Positions 16,941-25,173 of a stretch of 64,000 bases of DNA are shown piece after piece. The stretch comes from Rhodococcus sp. 06-235-1A (GTDB lineage Bacteria > Actinomycetota > Actinomycetes > Mycobacteriales > Mycobacteriaceae), in the NCBI RefSeq assembly GCF_002258785.1, contig NZ_NOYI01000021.1, forward strand, positions 248,001 to 312,000, read 5' to 3'. Both the position numbers and the translations under genes were made by a program. The notes beneath the pieces were generated by a model. The model was not told the origin of the DNA and did no database searches. It worked only from the letters and a program-made list of their open reading frames with translations. The first letter of the stretch is position 1, and each line of letters opens with the position of its first letter.

Positions 16941-17327
16941 ATTCTCGGCGAATTCGATCTCGAATGACAATGATGTGACGAGTTGCAGGCCGTTCGGTAT
17001 GAACTGGACGTTCGTCGCAAACAATATCTCGCCGCGCTGCTGAATTCGCTCGTTGCTTCCGACGGTGAAGTCCGAATTGTCCGATGCACATTCGGCAGGT
17101 TCATCGGCGAGCGGGTTCGCGGTGCGGACACTCGTGAGGACGGCCACCCAGCGTCGAGTCGAGGGGTGAACGGTCCAGAAGTTGCTCAGCGGTCGAAACG
17201 GGCGGACAGTGTGGTTGAGGAATTGACGATCGACGTGCCCGTCGCGCCGGTAGATTGACGGGCGATATCGTGAGCGGACCGGTTCCGAGTACGGGATCTG
17301 CCCCTGCAACTTCTCTACGGAGTGTGA
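16941..17327. other. 387-base intergenic region, no convincing gene
   Basis: It lies between the glycosyltransferase gene and the GyrI-like pair. Open frames of 70-99 codons exist on both strands but none has a ribosome binding site plus family-like sequence. It probably holds the promoter of the GyrI-like pair. ACGGAG before 17328 serves as its ribosome binding site. Confidence 0.5.
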
Positions 17328-17780
17328 ATGTCGTTCGAGATCGTCGACCTCGCTGAAACGTGGGTTGCCGGTCTTCCCGTTCGCAGCCCGAAACGGGCAC
17401 TCGGCCGCCTCAACGATCCGGCCCTGGATCAGGCATGGTCCGCGTTGTTGAATCAGGAGACCTCGGGTCCACTGGCGTCCATTTATACCGACTTCGCCCC
17501 CGGTATCGGCTCGTACAACACGCAGATAGTCGGTTATCTGTGTTCTTCGCTCGGTCAAGTTGCACGGGGACATCTGGTCGCAAAAGTGCCTGCGGCGAAA
17601 TACGCTCGATTCTCTGCAGTGGGCTCTTTTCCCGAGGTTCTCACTCGGTTGTGGACTCAGATCGACCATGCCGAGGAGCAGGGTGAGATAGTGCGTTCGT
17701 TCACCGGTGACTACGAATGCTATCCGCATGCGTACAAGATCGATCTCTATCTGGCGATCACAGTGTCAGGGGGGTCGTGA
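17328..17780 (+). CDS. GyrI-like / effector-binding-domain protein, first of pair
   Basis: A 150-residue stand-alone protein resembling the AraC-effector-binding (GyrI/SOUL-like) fold. The C-terminal part VAKVPAAKYARFSAVGSFPEVLTRLWTQI, then YECYPHAYKIDLYLAI, follows the family pattern PAGKYAVF...W..IDIYIPI. There is no DNA-binding domain. Such domains bind small hydrophobic ligands, toxins or DNA gyrase. Its stop codon overlaps the start of a second protein of the same type (TGATG), so the two are translationally coupled and may form a heterodimer. Confidence 0.7.
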   Translation: MSFEIVDLAETWVAGLPVRSPKRALGRLNDPALDQAWSALLNQETSGPLASIYTDFAPGIGSYNTQIVGYLCSSLGQVARGHLVAKVPAAKYARFSAVGSFPEVLTRLWTQIDHAEEQGEIVRSFTGDYECYPHAYKIDLYLAITVSGGS

Positions 17781-18214
17781 TGAGCTTCCGTGTCACCGCG
17801 CGAGGTGCGGAACTGTTCAGCGGACTGGTGGCGCCGCGGGTGGAACCCGGTGCTGAATCGAGTGGCAGCGAGTGGATGCGATTTCTGCGAGATCGAGTGC
17901 GCGAGAAGCATATCGGTGCACAAGAGGTGGTCACCGTCTATGTGGCGGATCCACACGGCACGGTCAATGCTGTGGTCGCCGTACCGGTGGATTCTCCCTC
18001 TGATGTGGCCGTGGGCGACGTGTTCATTTCGATACCGACCGGTGTGTACGCAGTGTTCACGCCCAGTGGCTCACTGGCAGATCCCATCGAGGACGTGTGG
18101 GCTCAGGTCGACGAGTGTGCTTTGTCCGGCACTATATTTCGGGCGTACAAAGAAGAACTAGAAGTCGTTACAAATTCTGGAGAAGTGGAACTTTTCATTT
18201 CAATCGTTTTGTGA
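17780..18214 (+). CDS. GyrI-like / effector-binding-domain protein, second of pair
   Basis: A 144-residue protein with the same domain type as its upstream partner: VFISIPTGVYAVFTPSGSLADPIEDVWAQV and a terminal strand GEVELFISIVL. The ATG at 17780 overlaps the partner's TGA by one base. The two proteins diverge except around the ligand-domain core, so this is an old duplication or two independent recruits rather than a recent tandem copy. The last 60 bases are AT-rich compared with the neighbourhood. Confidence 0.65.
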   Translation: MSFRVTARGAELFSGLVAPRVEPGAESSGSEWMRFLRDRVREKHIGAQEVVTVYVADPHGTVNAVVAVPVDSPSDVAVGDVFISIPTGVYAVFTPSGSLADPIEDVWAQVDECALSGTIFRAYKEELEVVTNSGEVELFISIVL

Positions 18215-18403
18215 CCGGAACCTTATTCATGCAATTGTCACTTTCGAATCACAAAGTCGCCTCCGAACCGGTTACCATTGTCGAGCGCTGGCAGCCCGCT
18301 CAGGTGACGCGAATGCGGAGTTCGCATCGTTCGGTCGACGGGTAGGCAGCGCGTACAGGGCGTCGATGTCATCGCAAGATCGACAGAGCAGGGGTGCAAC
18401 AGC

Positions 18404-19078
18404 ATGGTCAGACAACTCAGGGCAGAAGCAACCAGAGCGGCCGCATTGCGCGCTGCAGCAGATCTCTTTCTGGAGGTGGGGCACGCAAATGCCACGCTCA
18501 GTCAGGTGTCGGCGCAGTCCGGTGTGACCAAGGGGGCGCTGTACTTCCACTTCGCCTCCAAGGAGGAACTGGCCCGCGCCATCGTCGACGAGGGGCACGA
18601 GCGGGTGTCCACCGCGTGTGCCGGCTTGGTCGACAGTCGCAACCCGGCGCTGGAGTCCGTCATCGGGATTTCGTACTCGGTGCTCGAGCTCGCGGCCTCG
18701 GACCCATTGGTTCGAGTCATGTATCGGCTGCAGATGGAGATCGACGGATCCGACACCGCCCGCGGCAGTGTGTTCGGAACGTGGGGAACCATCTTCGAGC
18801 ATCTTTTCGAGCGCGCGATCGAGCACGGCGACGTGGCCGACCACCTGGATGCGGGCAACGCATCACTGCTGGTGTGCGAGATGCTTGCCGGAGTCCTGAT
18901 GGTCTCCGAGGCTCAGTCGCGTCTCGAAGACGCCCCCTTGCGGATGGAGAGGGTGTGGAACACCGTGCTCCCGTCGCTGGTGACTACCGACAACCTCGCG
19001 TACTTCCGTGAATTCGCAGCGCGAAGTCTGTCGAGTTTCGTACGGGAGAGCATCGCATCCGGATCTGTCACGGTCTGA
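18404..19078 (+). CDS. TetR-family regulator, possibly ScbR/autoregulator-receptor type
   Basis: A 224-residue regulator. The N-terminal helix-turn-helix reads AAADLFLEVGHANATLSQVSAQSGVTKGALYFHFASKEELARAIV. The all-helical ligand domain follows (ISYSVLELAASDPLVRVMYRLQMEI). The layout resembles gamma-butyrolactone receptors (ScbR-like), but I cannot confirm this and no synthase gene is nearby. A short dyad ATGCG/CGCAT lies about 90 bases upstream. Confidence 0.75.
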   Translation: MVRQLRAEATRAAALRAAADLFLEVGHANATLSQVSAQSGVTKGALYFHFASKEELARAIVDEGHERVSTACAGLVDSRNPALESVIGISYSVLELAASDPLVRVMYRLQMEIDGSDTARGSVFGTWGTIFEHLFERAIEHGDVADHLDAGNASLLVCEMLAGVLMVSEAQSRLEDAPLRMERVWNTVLPSLVTTDNLAYFREFAARSLSSFVRESIASGSVTV

Positions 19079-19164
19079 CCGTTTCGTAATCCAGGAACGC
19101 TTGCCGCGCTGCTCGGTGCCGGGGCAAACTGTGTGATATGGAACACACAGCTCAGGGATCGAGA

Positions 19165-19308
19165 ATGTCGGACACCGAACTCCGGAAGGCGATCGGCACC
19201 TTGCAGCAGCGTGCGGACGACGCACGCAAACGCGGTGCCGATGACGACGCTGCGCGCATCGAGCGCACTGTCGACGACTACCGAGACGAGATGTCGCAAA
19301 GGTTGTGA
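19165..19308 (+). CDS. Small charged hypothetical protein (47 residues)
   Basis: MSDTELRKAIGTLQQ opens a 47-residue, almost entirely helical and highly charged protein (RADDARKRGADDDAARIERT, ending RDEMSQRL). The ATG at 19165 has AGGGA 8-9 bases upstream. An in-frame ATG at 19138 would add 9 residues but lies inside a 7-base dyad (CTGTGTG at 19129-19135, CACACAG at 19144-19150) that looks like an operator. Codon positions are GC3-rich, supporting coding. It may be a coiled-coil or nucleic-acid-associated protein; function unknown. Confidence 0.55.
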   Translation: MSDTELRKAIGTLQQRADDARKRGADDDAARIERTVDDYRDEMSQRL

Positions 19309-19383
19309 CAACCCTCTCCGTCGTCACCGCGTAGGGTCGAAATCGAACTTATACGTGGCAACCGGTGGGGGATACAGGCTTCG

Positions 19384-20286
19384 ATGGCTACATACGATCT
19401 GCGCGGTAAGAAGACGTTGATCACGGGTGCGGGGAGCGGAATCGGTCGGGCAACGGCCATCGCTGCCGCAGGTGTGGGAGCCGAGCTCTTCCTCACCGAC
19501 ATCAACAGCGCGGGATTGGCCGAGACTGTCGACATGGTCGGTAGTGCCGGCGGCACCGTCAGTCACTCGTTGCCGTTCGACGTGTCCGATTTCGAGGCGG
19601 TCACGGCTTTCGCGGACGACATTCACGCCGAGTTCGGCAGCCTCGACGTCGTGATGAACGTTGCGGGTATATCGGCGTGGGGAACCGTCGAGAATCTCGA
19701 GCATCGGCACTGGAAATCCATGGTCGACGTCAATCTCATGGGCCCGATTCACATCATCGAGAAATTTCTGCCGCCGATGATAGAGGCCGGCCGCGGCGGC
19801 CATCTCGTCAATGTCTCCTCGGCCGCCGGCTTGATGCCCTTGCCGTGGCACGCTGCGTACAGTGCAAGCAAGTACGGCCTGCGCGGAGTGTCCGAAGTGC
19901 TCAAGTACGACCTCAAGCGCCACGGAATCGGAGTCAGTCTCGTAGTGCCGGGCGGAGTCAAAACCGGTCTGGTACAAACACTTCAGATCGCCGGCGTCGA
20001 TCGTGACGATCCGCGTGTACAGAAACTGCAGCACCGCTTCGAGAAGCGCGCTGTCGAACCGTCCGTGGTCGCCGATGCCATTCTTGCCGGAATTGCCAAG
20101 CGTAAATACCTGGTCTATTCCTCCAACGACATTCGGTTCGGCTACTGGGTAGCTCGAAAGTTCGCTCCCCCTTACGAATTCGTGCTGCAGAGGGCCAACG
20201 ATCAGTTCTCCAAGCTGCTGGAGCCGCGTCGCGCGGAGGGGTCGTCGAAATCTACGTCCAGCGTGCGTGCACCCGGACCCGAGTGA
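19384..20286 (+). CDS. Short-chain dehydrogenase/reductase
   Basis: A 300-residue classical SDR. It shows the NAD(P) motif TGAGSGIGRATA (15-26), NVAGISAWG (NAG motif region), NVSSAAG, and the catalytic YSASK with Tyr and Lys in the usual spacing. The C-terminal extension (about 240-300) contains YWVARKFAPPYEFVLQRAND. The length and extension suggest a lipid or steroid-type substrate (inference). Its last 85 bases overlap the 3' end of the convergent soxR gene. Confidence 0.85.
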   Translation: MATYDLRGKKTLITGAGSGIGRATAIAAAGVGAELFLTDINSAGLAETVDMVGSAGGTVSHSLPFDVSDFEAVTAFADDIHAEFGSLDVVMNVAGISAWGTVENLEHRHWKSMVDVNLMGPIHIIEKFLPPMIEAGRGGHLVNVSSAAGLMPLPWHAAYSASKYGLRGVSEVLKYDLKRHGIGVSLVVPGGVKTGLVQTLQIAGVDRDDPRVQKLQHRFEKRAVEPSVVADAILAGIAKRKYLVYSSNDIRFGYWVARKFAPPYEFVLQRANDQFSKLLEPRRAEGSSKSTSSVRAPGPE

Positions 20287-20696
20287 GACAGCTCGTCGTG
20301 TGGATTGGCCAGAGCGCAGCCGGCCAGCGACAGACAGCCGCACCCGATGCATCCGGTCAGATTGTCTCGAAGCCGAGTCAGTTGCTCGATCCGGGAGTCG
20401 AGCTCGCGGTGCCAACGCGTGGAGAGTCGGGCCCAGTCCTCGCGCGTCGGCGTCCGCTCGTCCGGTAGCTCGCTCAATGCCTGGCGGATACTGGCCAGCG
20501 GAATTCCGACCTTCTGTGAAATACGGATGAAAGCCACGCGGCGCAAAGTCTCGCGGTGGAATCTGCGCTGGTTACCCGAGGTTCGGCGGCTGCTGATCAG
20601 CCCCTGTTTCTCGTAGAAGTGCAAGGCCGAGACCGCAACCCCGCTGCGCTCGGACAGCTGGCCAGGAGTCAGTTCTCGGACGTTCCACTCGGGCAT
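20202..20696 (-). CDS. soxR: Redox-sensitive MerR-family regulator SoxR
   Basis: A 164-residue MerR-type regulator. The N-terminal winged helix (about 10-78, GQLSERSGVAVSALHFYEKQGL) and dimerisation helix are complete. The [2Fe-2S] cluster site Cys116-x2-Cys119-x-Cys121-x5-Cys127 (CIGCGCLSLAGC) is intact, which is diagnostic of SoxR. The ATG at 20696 with GAGG upstream is preferred over GTG at 20702. In actinobacteria SoxR responds to redox-active metabolites and usually controls a few nearby oxidoreductases. The C-terminal 28 codons overlap the SDR gene. Confidence 0.9.
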   Translation of the reverse strand: MPEWNVRELTPGQLSERSGVAVSALHFYEKQGLISSRRTSGNQRRFHRETLRRVAFIRISQKVGIPLASIRQALSELPDERTPTREDWARLSTRWHRELDSRIEQLTRLRDNLTGCIGCGCLSLAGCALANPHDELSHSGPGARTLDVDFDDPSARRGSSSLEN

Positions 20697-20745
20697 CGGC
20701 ACGACCTCGACAATACTTCAGGTCTTGATCCCAGAGGTGTAGCCG

Positions 20746-21093
20746 TCAGAGGATGGTGTGTACCTTGTCGGCGGGTCGGGCCAGCACGGTTCCCTTTTCG
20801 GTCACCACTATCGGGCGTTCGATGAGAATCGGGTGCTCGACCATCGCGGCAATCAGAGTGTCGTCGTCCGCGCCGGCGAGGCCGAGTTCCTTGTAGATGC
20901 TCTCGCGGGTGCGGACGGCCTGCCGAGGTTCGAGACCGGCGTCGGCCAACAACGTACGGAGTTCGTCCTGGGTCGGCGGCGACTCGAGGTACCTGATCAC
21001 ACGGGGGACCAGACCGGCTTCCTCGATCGATTTCAGTACGGTGCGAGAGGTATTGCAGCGCGGATTGTGATAGATCGTTGCAGAACTGGTCAT
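20746..21093 (-). CDS. ArsC-family arsenate reductase (glutaredoxin-linked type)
   Basis: A 115-residue ArsC-type protein of the thioredoxin fold. It has YHNPRCNTSR with the single catalytic Cys13, the conserved YLESPPTQDEL and the family C-terminal LIERPIVVTEKGTVLARP. It would reduce arsenate with a low-molecular-weight thiol. No arsenite pump is nearby, so a general redox role is possible. It lies upstream of soxR on the same strand, 50 bases away. Confidence 0.85.
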   Translation of the reverse strand: MTSSATIYHNPRCNTSRTVLKSIEEAGLVPRVIRYLESPPTQDELRTLLADAGLEPRQAVRTRESIYKELGLAGADDDTLIAAMVEHPILIERPIVVTEKGTVLARPADKVHTIL

Positions 21094-21158
21094 GTTTGCG
21101 ATCCTGCCACGCGGGTAGCCACCTCGACAGATTCACGCCAGGAACGGGAGTAGTCGAT

Positions 21159-21827
21159 ATGACCGACAAGCGGATTGTCATTGCAGGTGGCCACGGCCAG
21201 ATCGCCCAACATCTGACGCAGGTACTGACGGCGCACGGAGACCGCGCAGTCTCGCTGATTCGCAACAGCGACCACGTCGACGCCGTCACGGCGCTCGGTG
21301 CGCTGCCGCAGGTGATCGACCTCGAAGCCGCCTCGGTCGACGAGTTGGCGGCCCTGCTCGAGGGTGCCGACGGAGTGGTGTTCGCGGCAGGTGCAGGGCC
21401 CAACAGCGGTCCGGCGCGTAAGGACACCGTCGACCGTGCCGGTGCTGTGCTGCTGGCCGACGCAGCGGAGAAAGCCGGCGTCCGCCGGTACGTGCTGATC
21501 AGTTCGTTCGGTGCCGGTGAGCCGGTCGACGAGAGCTTGGACGACGGCTGGAAGGCATATATCGCAGCCAAAACTGCTGCGGAAGAAGATGTCTCGGCCC
21601 GCAGCGGTTTGGACTGGACGATCGTGCGACCGGGCAAGTTGACGGACGAGGATCCGACGCACGCGGTGACTCTGACCGAGCCGCCGCTCGACTCGGGTGA
21701 GGTGACGCGCGCCGACGTGGCAGCGGTGATCGCACAGCTGCTCGACACCGGTAAAGCAGTGCACAAGACTCTGATGTTGACGTCCGGTTCGACGTCCATC
21801 GTCGACGCAGTCGACGCGGTCGGTTGA
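21159..21827 (+). CDS. NAD(P)-binding atypical SDR
   Basis: A 222-residue Rossmann protein of the atypical SDR5/NAD(P)H-binding type. It has the N-terminal GGHGQIAQHLTQVL, VVFAAGAGPNSG, the strand YVLISSFGAG and WTIVRPGKLTDE. It lacks the classical Tyr-x3-Lys pair in its usual place. Such proteins act as epimerases, flavin reductases or redox sensors. The ATG at 21159 is the only good start. A GntR regulator gene begins 10 bases after the stop and is probably co-transcribed. Confidence 0.8.
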   Translation: MTDKRIVIAGGHGQIAQHLTQVLTAHGDRAVSLIRNSDHVDAVTALGALPQVIDLEAASVDELAALLEGADGVVFAAGAGPNSGPARKDTVDRAGAVLLADAAEKAGVRRYVLISSFGAGEPVDESLDDGWKAYIAAKTAAEEDVSARSGLDWTIVRPGKLTDEDPTHAVTLTEPPLDSGEVTRADVAAVIAQLLDTGKAVHKTLMLTSGSTSIVDAVDAVG

Positions 21828-21837
21828 GGCACGGACT

Positions 21838-22206
21838 GTGCGCGTTCATATCGATTCGTCGAACACGACACCGGTGTTCGAGCAGTTGAGGATGCAGATC
21901 CTCGGGCTGGTGCGGTCGGGAGACCTCATCGCCGGTACCAAGATCCCGACGGTTCGCGGTCTCGCCGAGGAGCTGAAGATCGCACCGAACACGGTGGCGA
22001 AGACGTACCGAGAACTCGAACAGCAGGGGGTCATCGAGACGCGGGGGCGGTCGGGCTCGTTCGTGGCTTCGGGTGGCGACCCGTCGCGTGACATCGCAGC
22101 CCGGGCGGCAACGGAGTTCGTCAGAACGGTGCGGTCGATCGGTTTGGACGACGACCAGGCTCGATCGTTTCTGGAATCTGCGCTCAAGGGAGCGGACGGG
22201 CGCTAA
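21838..22206 (+). CDS. GntR-family regulator, YtrA subfamily
   Basis: A 122-residue regulator with a complete GntR winged helix (PVFEQLRMQILGLVRSGDLIAGTKIPTVRGLAEELKIAPNTVAKTYRELEQQGVIETRGRSGSFV, about 12-78) followed by a short helical tail for dimerisation. There is no ligand domain, which is typical of YtrA-type proteins that control ABC transporters or membrane proteins. The start is GTG at 21838. The doxX gene follows after 68 bases, with a hairpin over its ribosome binding site. Confidence 0.82.
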   Translation: MRVHIDSSNTTPVFEQLRMQILGLVRSGDLIAGTKIPTVRGLAEELKIAPNTVAKTYRELEQQGVIETRGRSGSFVASGGDPSRDIAARAATEFVRTVRSIGLDDDQARSFLESALKGADGR

Positions 22207-22223
22207 GTTGACGCTTCAACATA

Positions 22224-22264
22224 CTTCTGACAAGGTAATGCGGCCCATGTAGCCGTGTCAGAAG
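22224..22264 (+). promoter_or_regulatory. Inverted repeat covering the doxX ribosome binding site
   Basis: CTTCTGACA (22224-22232) and TGTCAGAAG (22256-22264) are perfect 9-base arms with a 23-base loop. The right arm overlaps AGAAGGA, the doxX ribosome binding site, 10 bases before its ATG. It may be an operator or a translation-masking hairpin. Confidence 0.5.
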
Positions 22265-22274
22265 GATGTTATCG

Positions 22275-22697
22275 ATGAACTCCACCCTCGTCCGCGACGC
22301 CGTCGCTCTCGTAGCCCGAATCGGTCTGGGGGTGGTCTTCATCGCCCACGGCTGGCAGAAACTGAACACCTACGGACTCGACGGTGCCGCGGCCAGCTTC
22401 GAGATGATGAACATCCCTCTGCCCACTGCATCTGCCTACTTCGCGACATTCGTCGAGCTGATCGGCGGCGGCGCACTCGTGTTGGGAATCTTCACCCCGA
22501 TCGCCGGCCTGCTGCTCTTCCTCGACATGCTCGGTGCTGCGATCTTCGTTCACTTCGAGCACGGTGTGTTCGCCGCCGACAACGGCTACGAGCTGGTCGT
22601 CGCTCTCGGAGTCGGCGCGCTGCTACTGGCCGCATTCGGAGCCGGCCGCATCAGCATCGACGGACTCACCAAAGGCAAGACAGCACTGCTTGCATAG
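22275..22697 (+). CDS. DoxX-family membrane protein
   Basis: A 140-residue protein with four TM segments: ALVARIGLGVVFIAHGWQKL (10-29), then about 47-70, 73-92 and 101-120. The motif FIAHGWQKL and the GIFTPIAGLLLFLDML region are typical of DoxX. In mycobacteria DoxX works with SodA and SseA in resistance to oxidative stress. The ATG at 22275 is placed by the GAAGGA site 10 bases upstream. Confidence 0.85.
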   Translation: MNSTLVRDAVALVARIGLGVVFIAHGWQKLNTYGLDGAAASFEMMNIPLPTASAYFATFVELIGGGALVLGIFTPIAGLLLFLDMLGAAIFVHFEHGVFAADNGYELVVALGVGALLLAAFGAGRISIDGLTKGKTALLA

Positions 22698-22729
22698 GTC
22701 TATCCGCAGGCTCCTCGCCTGATGCCTAT
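22694..22729. terminator. Hairpin between convergent doxX and pmt
   Basis: ATAGG (22694-22698) pairs with CCTAT (22725-22729) around an inner CAGG/CCTG stem. It spans both stop codons and probably ends transcription both ways. The inner CCGCAGGCTCC resembles part of the 33-base repeat at 31888. Confidence 0.5.
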
Positions 22730-24276
22730 CGCCAGCTCGGCAACCACAGCTGTTGCTGCCACATCTGCGGCGTGATCGGCATTGCAGTCAGGATCGGCCA
22801 CAGCCAGACGAAATTGGCGATCACCACGGCGAGGTACAGGGCGACCAGCAACAGCCCGGTACCTCGCCGTTCCGCCGACGCCGTTGCCTTCCCGATGATG
22901 TCGCCCAGCACCAGCGCGAAGCCCATCACCATGAACGGGGCGAGCGCCACCGCGTAGAAGTAGTACATCTGCCGATCGAGCGTGGTGAACCAGGGCAGCA
23001 GTGCGGCGGAATAGCCAACCAGCACAGCGGCATAGCGCCAGTCACGTCGAACGAACACCGACCAGATGACCCAGGCCAGCATCGGCAACGCCAGCCACCA
23101 CATCGCGGGTGTGCCGATGAGCATGATCGCCTTGACGCACGAGGATGCCGAGCACCCGGACACGCTCTCCCCGTCGGCGAAGTAGTACAGCATCGGGCGC
23201 AGACCCATCGGCCACGTCCACGGCTTCGATTCCCACGGGTGTCGGTTGCCGGCCGAATTGGTCAGTCCCTCATGGAATTGCAGCACACTGCCGCTGTAGA
23301 ACCACAGTGACCGCAGCGCGTCGGGAACGAACGAGAACGGACCGCCGACTCCGACGCCGCTGCCGACCTCGTGCCGGTAGACGCCCGTCTCGGAGGTCAG
23401 CCATGCCCACCACGTCATCAGATACACCGCGATCGGAACGACGACCAATGCGTAGAGCGCAGGCCCGATGTCGCGCAATGCCGTTCCCCGCCACGGGCGC
23501 CCGACGCCGTACGAACGACGCGCCGCCACATCGAACGCCACGCTGAGCAATCCGAAGAACGCGATGAAATACAGACCCGACCACTTGGTGCCGCACGCGA
23601 GCCCCAGCATGACACCGGCTCCGAATCGCCACCACCGCACACCCATTCGCGGACCGAGCACGCTGACGTCCATTCGGCCCTCGTCGCGCACCCTCGACAG
23701 ACGTCGCCGCATGTCGTCGCGGTCGACGATCAGGCAGCCCAGTGCCGCGGTGACGAACAATGCGAGAAAGATGTCCAGCATGCCGATCCGGCTGCTGACG
23801 AACGTCACCCCGTCCACGGTCAGCAGAATGCCCGCGATGGCACCGACGAGCGTCGATCGCGCGAGGCGTCGCACGATCCGAATAACCAACAGCACCAACA
23901 GCGTTCCGGCCACGGCCGAGGAGAATCGCCAACCCCACCCGTTGTAGCCGAACAATGCCTCTCCGACGGCGATCAGCTGCTTGCCGACCGGAGGATGCAC
24001 CACCAGTCCGTAGGCCGGGTTGTCCTCCAGCCCGCCGCCGGTGAGAACCTGATACCCCTGAGGGGCGTAGTGCTTTTCGTCGAAGACCGGGGTTCCCGCG
24101 TCGGTGGGGTAGCGCAACATCGTGAATCGCGTGACCGCACAGATGACGGTGATGACAACGGTGACGATCCAGCCGCGTCGGGCATCGGTGTCGTGGAACC
24201 AGTCGCGCGCGGCAACGGTCGGCCCGGGACTGACCATCGACCGGTCGCCGGAGCGCTCAGAGGTCAGCAAGGTCAC
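22726..24276 (-). CDS. pmt: Dolichyl/polyprenyl-phosphate-mannose protein mannosyltransferase
   Basis: A 516-residue GT39 (PMT) membrane enzyme with about ten TM segments. The first extracytoplasmic loop holds the catalytic acidic motif FDEKHYAPQGYQ (about 65-76) followed by HPPVGKQLIAVGE. The C-terminal half has LYYFADGESVSGCSASSC and repeated TM segments. It O-mannosylates secreted proteins using polyprenyl-phosphomannose and works with the Sec pathway. It corresponds to Rv1002c and is divergent from rsmI. A Met 13 codons after the GTG at 24276 is an alternative start. Confidence 0.92.
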   Translation of the reverse strand: MTLLTSERSGDRSMVSPGPTVAARDWFHDTDARRGWIVTVVITVICAVTRFTMLRYPTDAGTPVFDEKHYAPQGYQVLTGGGLEDNPAYGLVVHPPVGKQLIAVGEALFGYNGWGWRFSSAVAGTLLVLLVIRIVRRLARSTLVGAIAGILLTVDGVTFVSSRIGMLDIFLALFVTAALGCLIVDRDDMRRRLSRVRDEGRMDVSVLGPRMGVRWWRFGAGVMLGLACGTKWSGLYFIAFFGLLSVAFDVAARRSYGVGRPWRGTALRDIGPALYALVVVPIAVYLMTWWAWLTSETGVYRHEVGSGVGVGGPFSFVPDALRSLWFYSGSVLQFHEGLTNSAGNRHPWESKPWTWPMGLRPMLYYFADGESVSGCSASSCVKAIMLIGTPAMWWLALPMLAWVIWSVFVRRDWRYAAVLVGYSAALLPWFTTLDRQMYYFYAVALAPFMVMGFALVLGDIIGKATASAERRGTGLLLVALYLAVVIANFVWLWPILTAMPITPQMWQQQLWLPSWR

Positions 24277-24344
24277 GTACCGATCGTAGGCGTTGATCGG
24301 CGGTGCCCGACAAACCGCTGCACCGCGTGCGGGAGACTGGAGGC

Positions 24345-25169
24345 ATGCTCATCCTTGCCGCCACCCCGATGGGCGACGTCGGTGACGCCTCGCAGCGCCT
24401 GCGCGATGCCCTCGGCAGTGCCGATGTCGTCGCCGCCGAGGACACCCGGCGCACCAAACAACTCGCGTCCTCGCTCGGCGTGGTGATCGCAGGCAGGGTC
24501 GTCAGTTTCTACGACCAGGTCGAGACCGCACGCCTGCCGGCCCTGGTCGAGGCCGTGGCGGAGGGCAAGACGGTTCTGCTGGTGACCGACGCCGGGATGC
24601 CGTCGGTGAGCGATCCCGGCTACCGCCTCGTGGCCGCGTGCGTCGATGCAAATCTGCCGGTGACCTGTTTGCCCGGTCCGTCCGCCGTGACGACCGCACT
24701 CGCGTTGTCCGGTCTGCCCGTCGAACGGTTCTGCTTCGACGGGTTCGCACCACGCAAGCAGGGGCAGCGACGCACGTATTTCCGATCGGTGCTCGCCGAA
24801 CCGCGCGCCATCGTCTTCTTCGAGGCACCGCACCGTCTCGTCGCGTGCTTCGAGGACGCTGTGCACGTACTCGGTCCCGACCGCCGCGCCGCGGTGTGCC
24901 GAGAGCTGACCAAGACCTACGAAGAAGTCCGACGCGGCGGCCTGGGTGAGTTGCTCGAATGGGCGCGGGACGGCGTGCGCGGCGAGATCACCGTCGTACT
25001 CGAAGGAGCTGTCGCCGTCGCCGAGGAGCCCGAGGATCTCGTTGCCGAGGTGGAAACGCTGGTGGCGTCGGGCATGCGGTTGAAGGACGCCTGCGCCCAA
25101 GTGGCGGTCGACGGCGTCTCCAAGCGTGAGGTCTACGAGGCCGTTCTGGCGGCCCGCAAGACCGAGTAG
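24345..25169 (+). CDS. rsmI: 16S rRNA (cytidine(1402)-2'-O)-methyltransferase
   Basis: A 274-residue SAM methyltransferase of the tetrapyrrole-methylase fold. The N-terminus MLILAATPMGDVGDAS, EDTRRTKQL, TDAGMPSVSDPGYRLV and CLPGPSAVTTALALSGLP are RsmI signatures. It methylates C1402 in the ribosomal P site. The ATG at 24345 is used; the GTG at 24303 would add 14 non-conserved residues. It corresponds to Rv1003. Confidence 0.93.
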   Translation: MLILAATPMGDVGDASQRLRDALGSADVVAAEDTRRTKQLASSLGVVIAGRVVSFYDQVETARLPALVEAVAEGKTVLLVTDAGMPSVSDPGYRLVAACVDANLPVTCLPGPSAVTTALALSGLPVERFCFDGFAPRKQGQRRTYFRSVLAEPRAIVFFEAPHRLVACFEDAVHVLGPDRRAAVCRELTKTYEEVRRGGLGELLEWARDGVRGEITVVLEGAVAVAEEPEDLVAEVETLVASGMRLKDACAQVAVDGVSKREVYEAVLAARKTE

Positions 25170-25173
25170 CTCG

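Noticed and set aside
16983..17258. A 91-codon frame between the glycosyltransferase and GyrI-like genes
   Set aside because: TTG start, no ribosome binding site, no domain-like sequence, and overlap with equally long frames on the other strand.
20701..20745. A SoxR box upstream of soxR
   Set aside because: CCTCGACAATACTTCAGG shows only outer-base symmetry and does not match a convincing SoxR operator.
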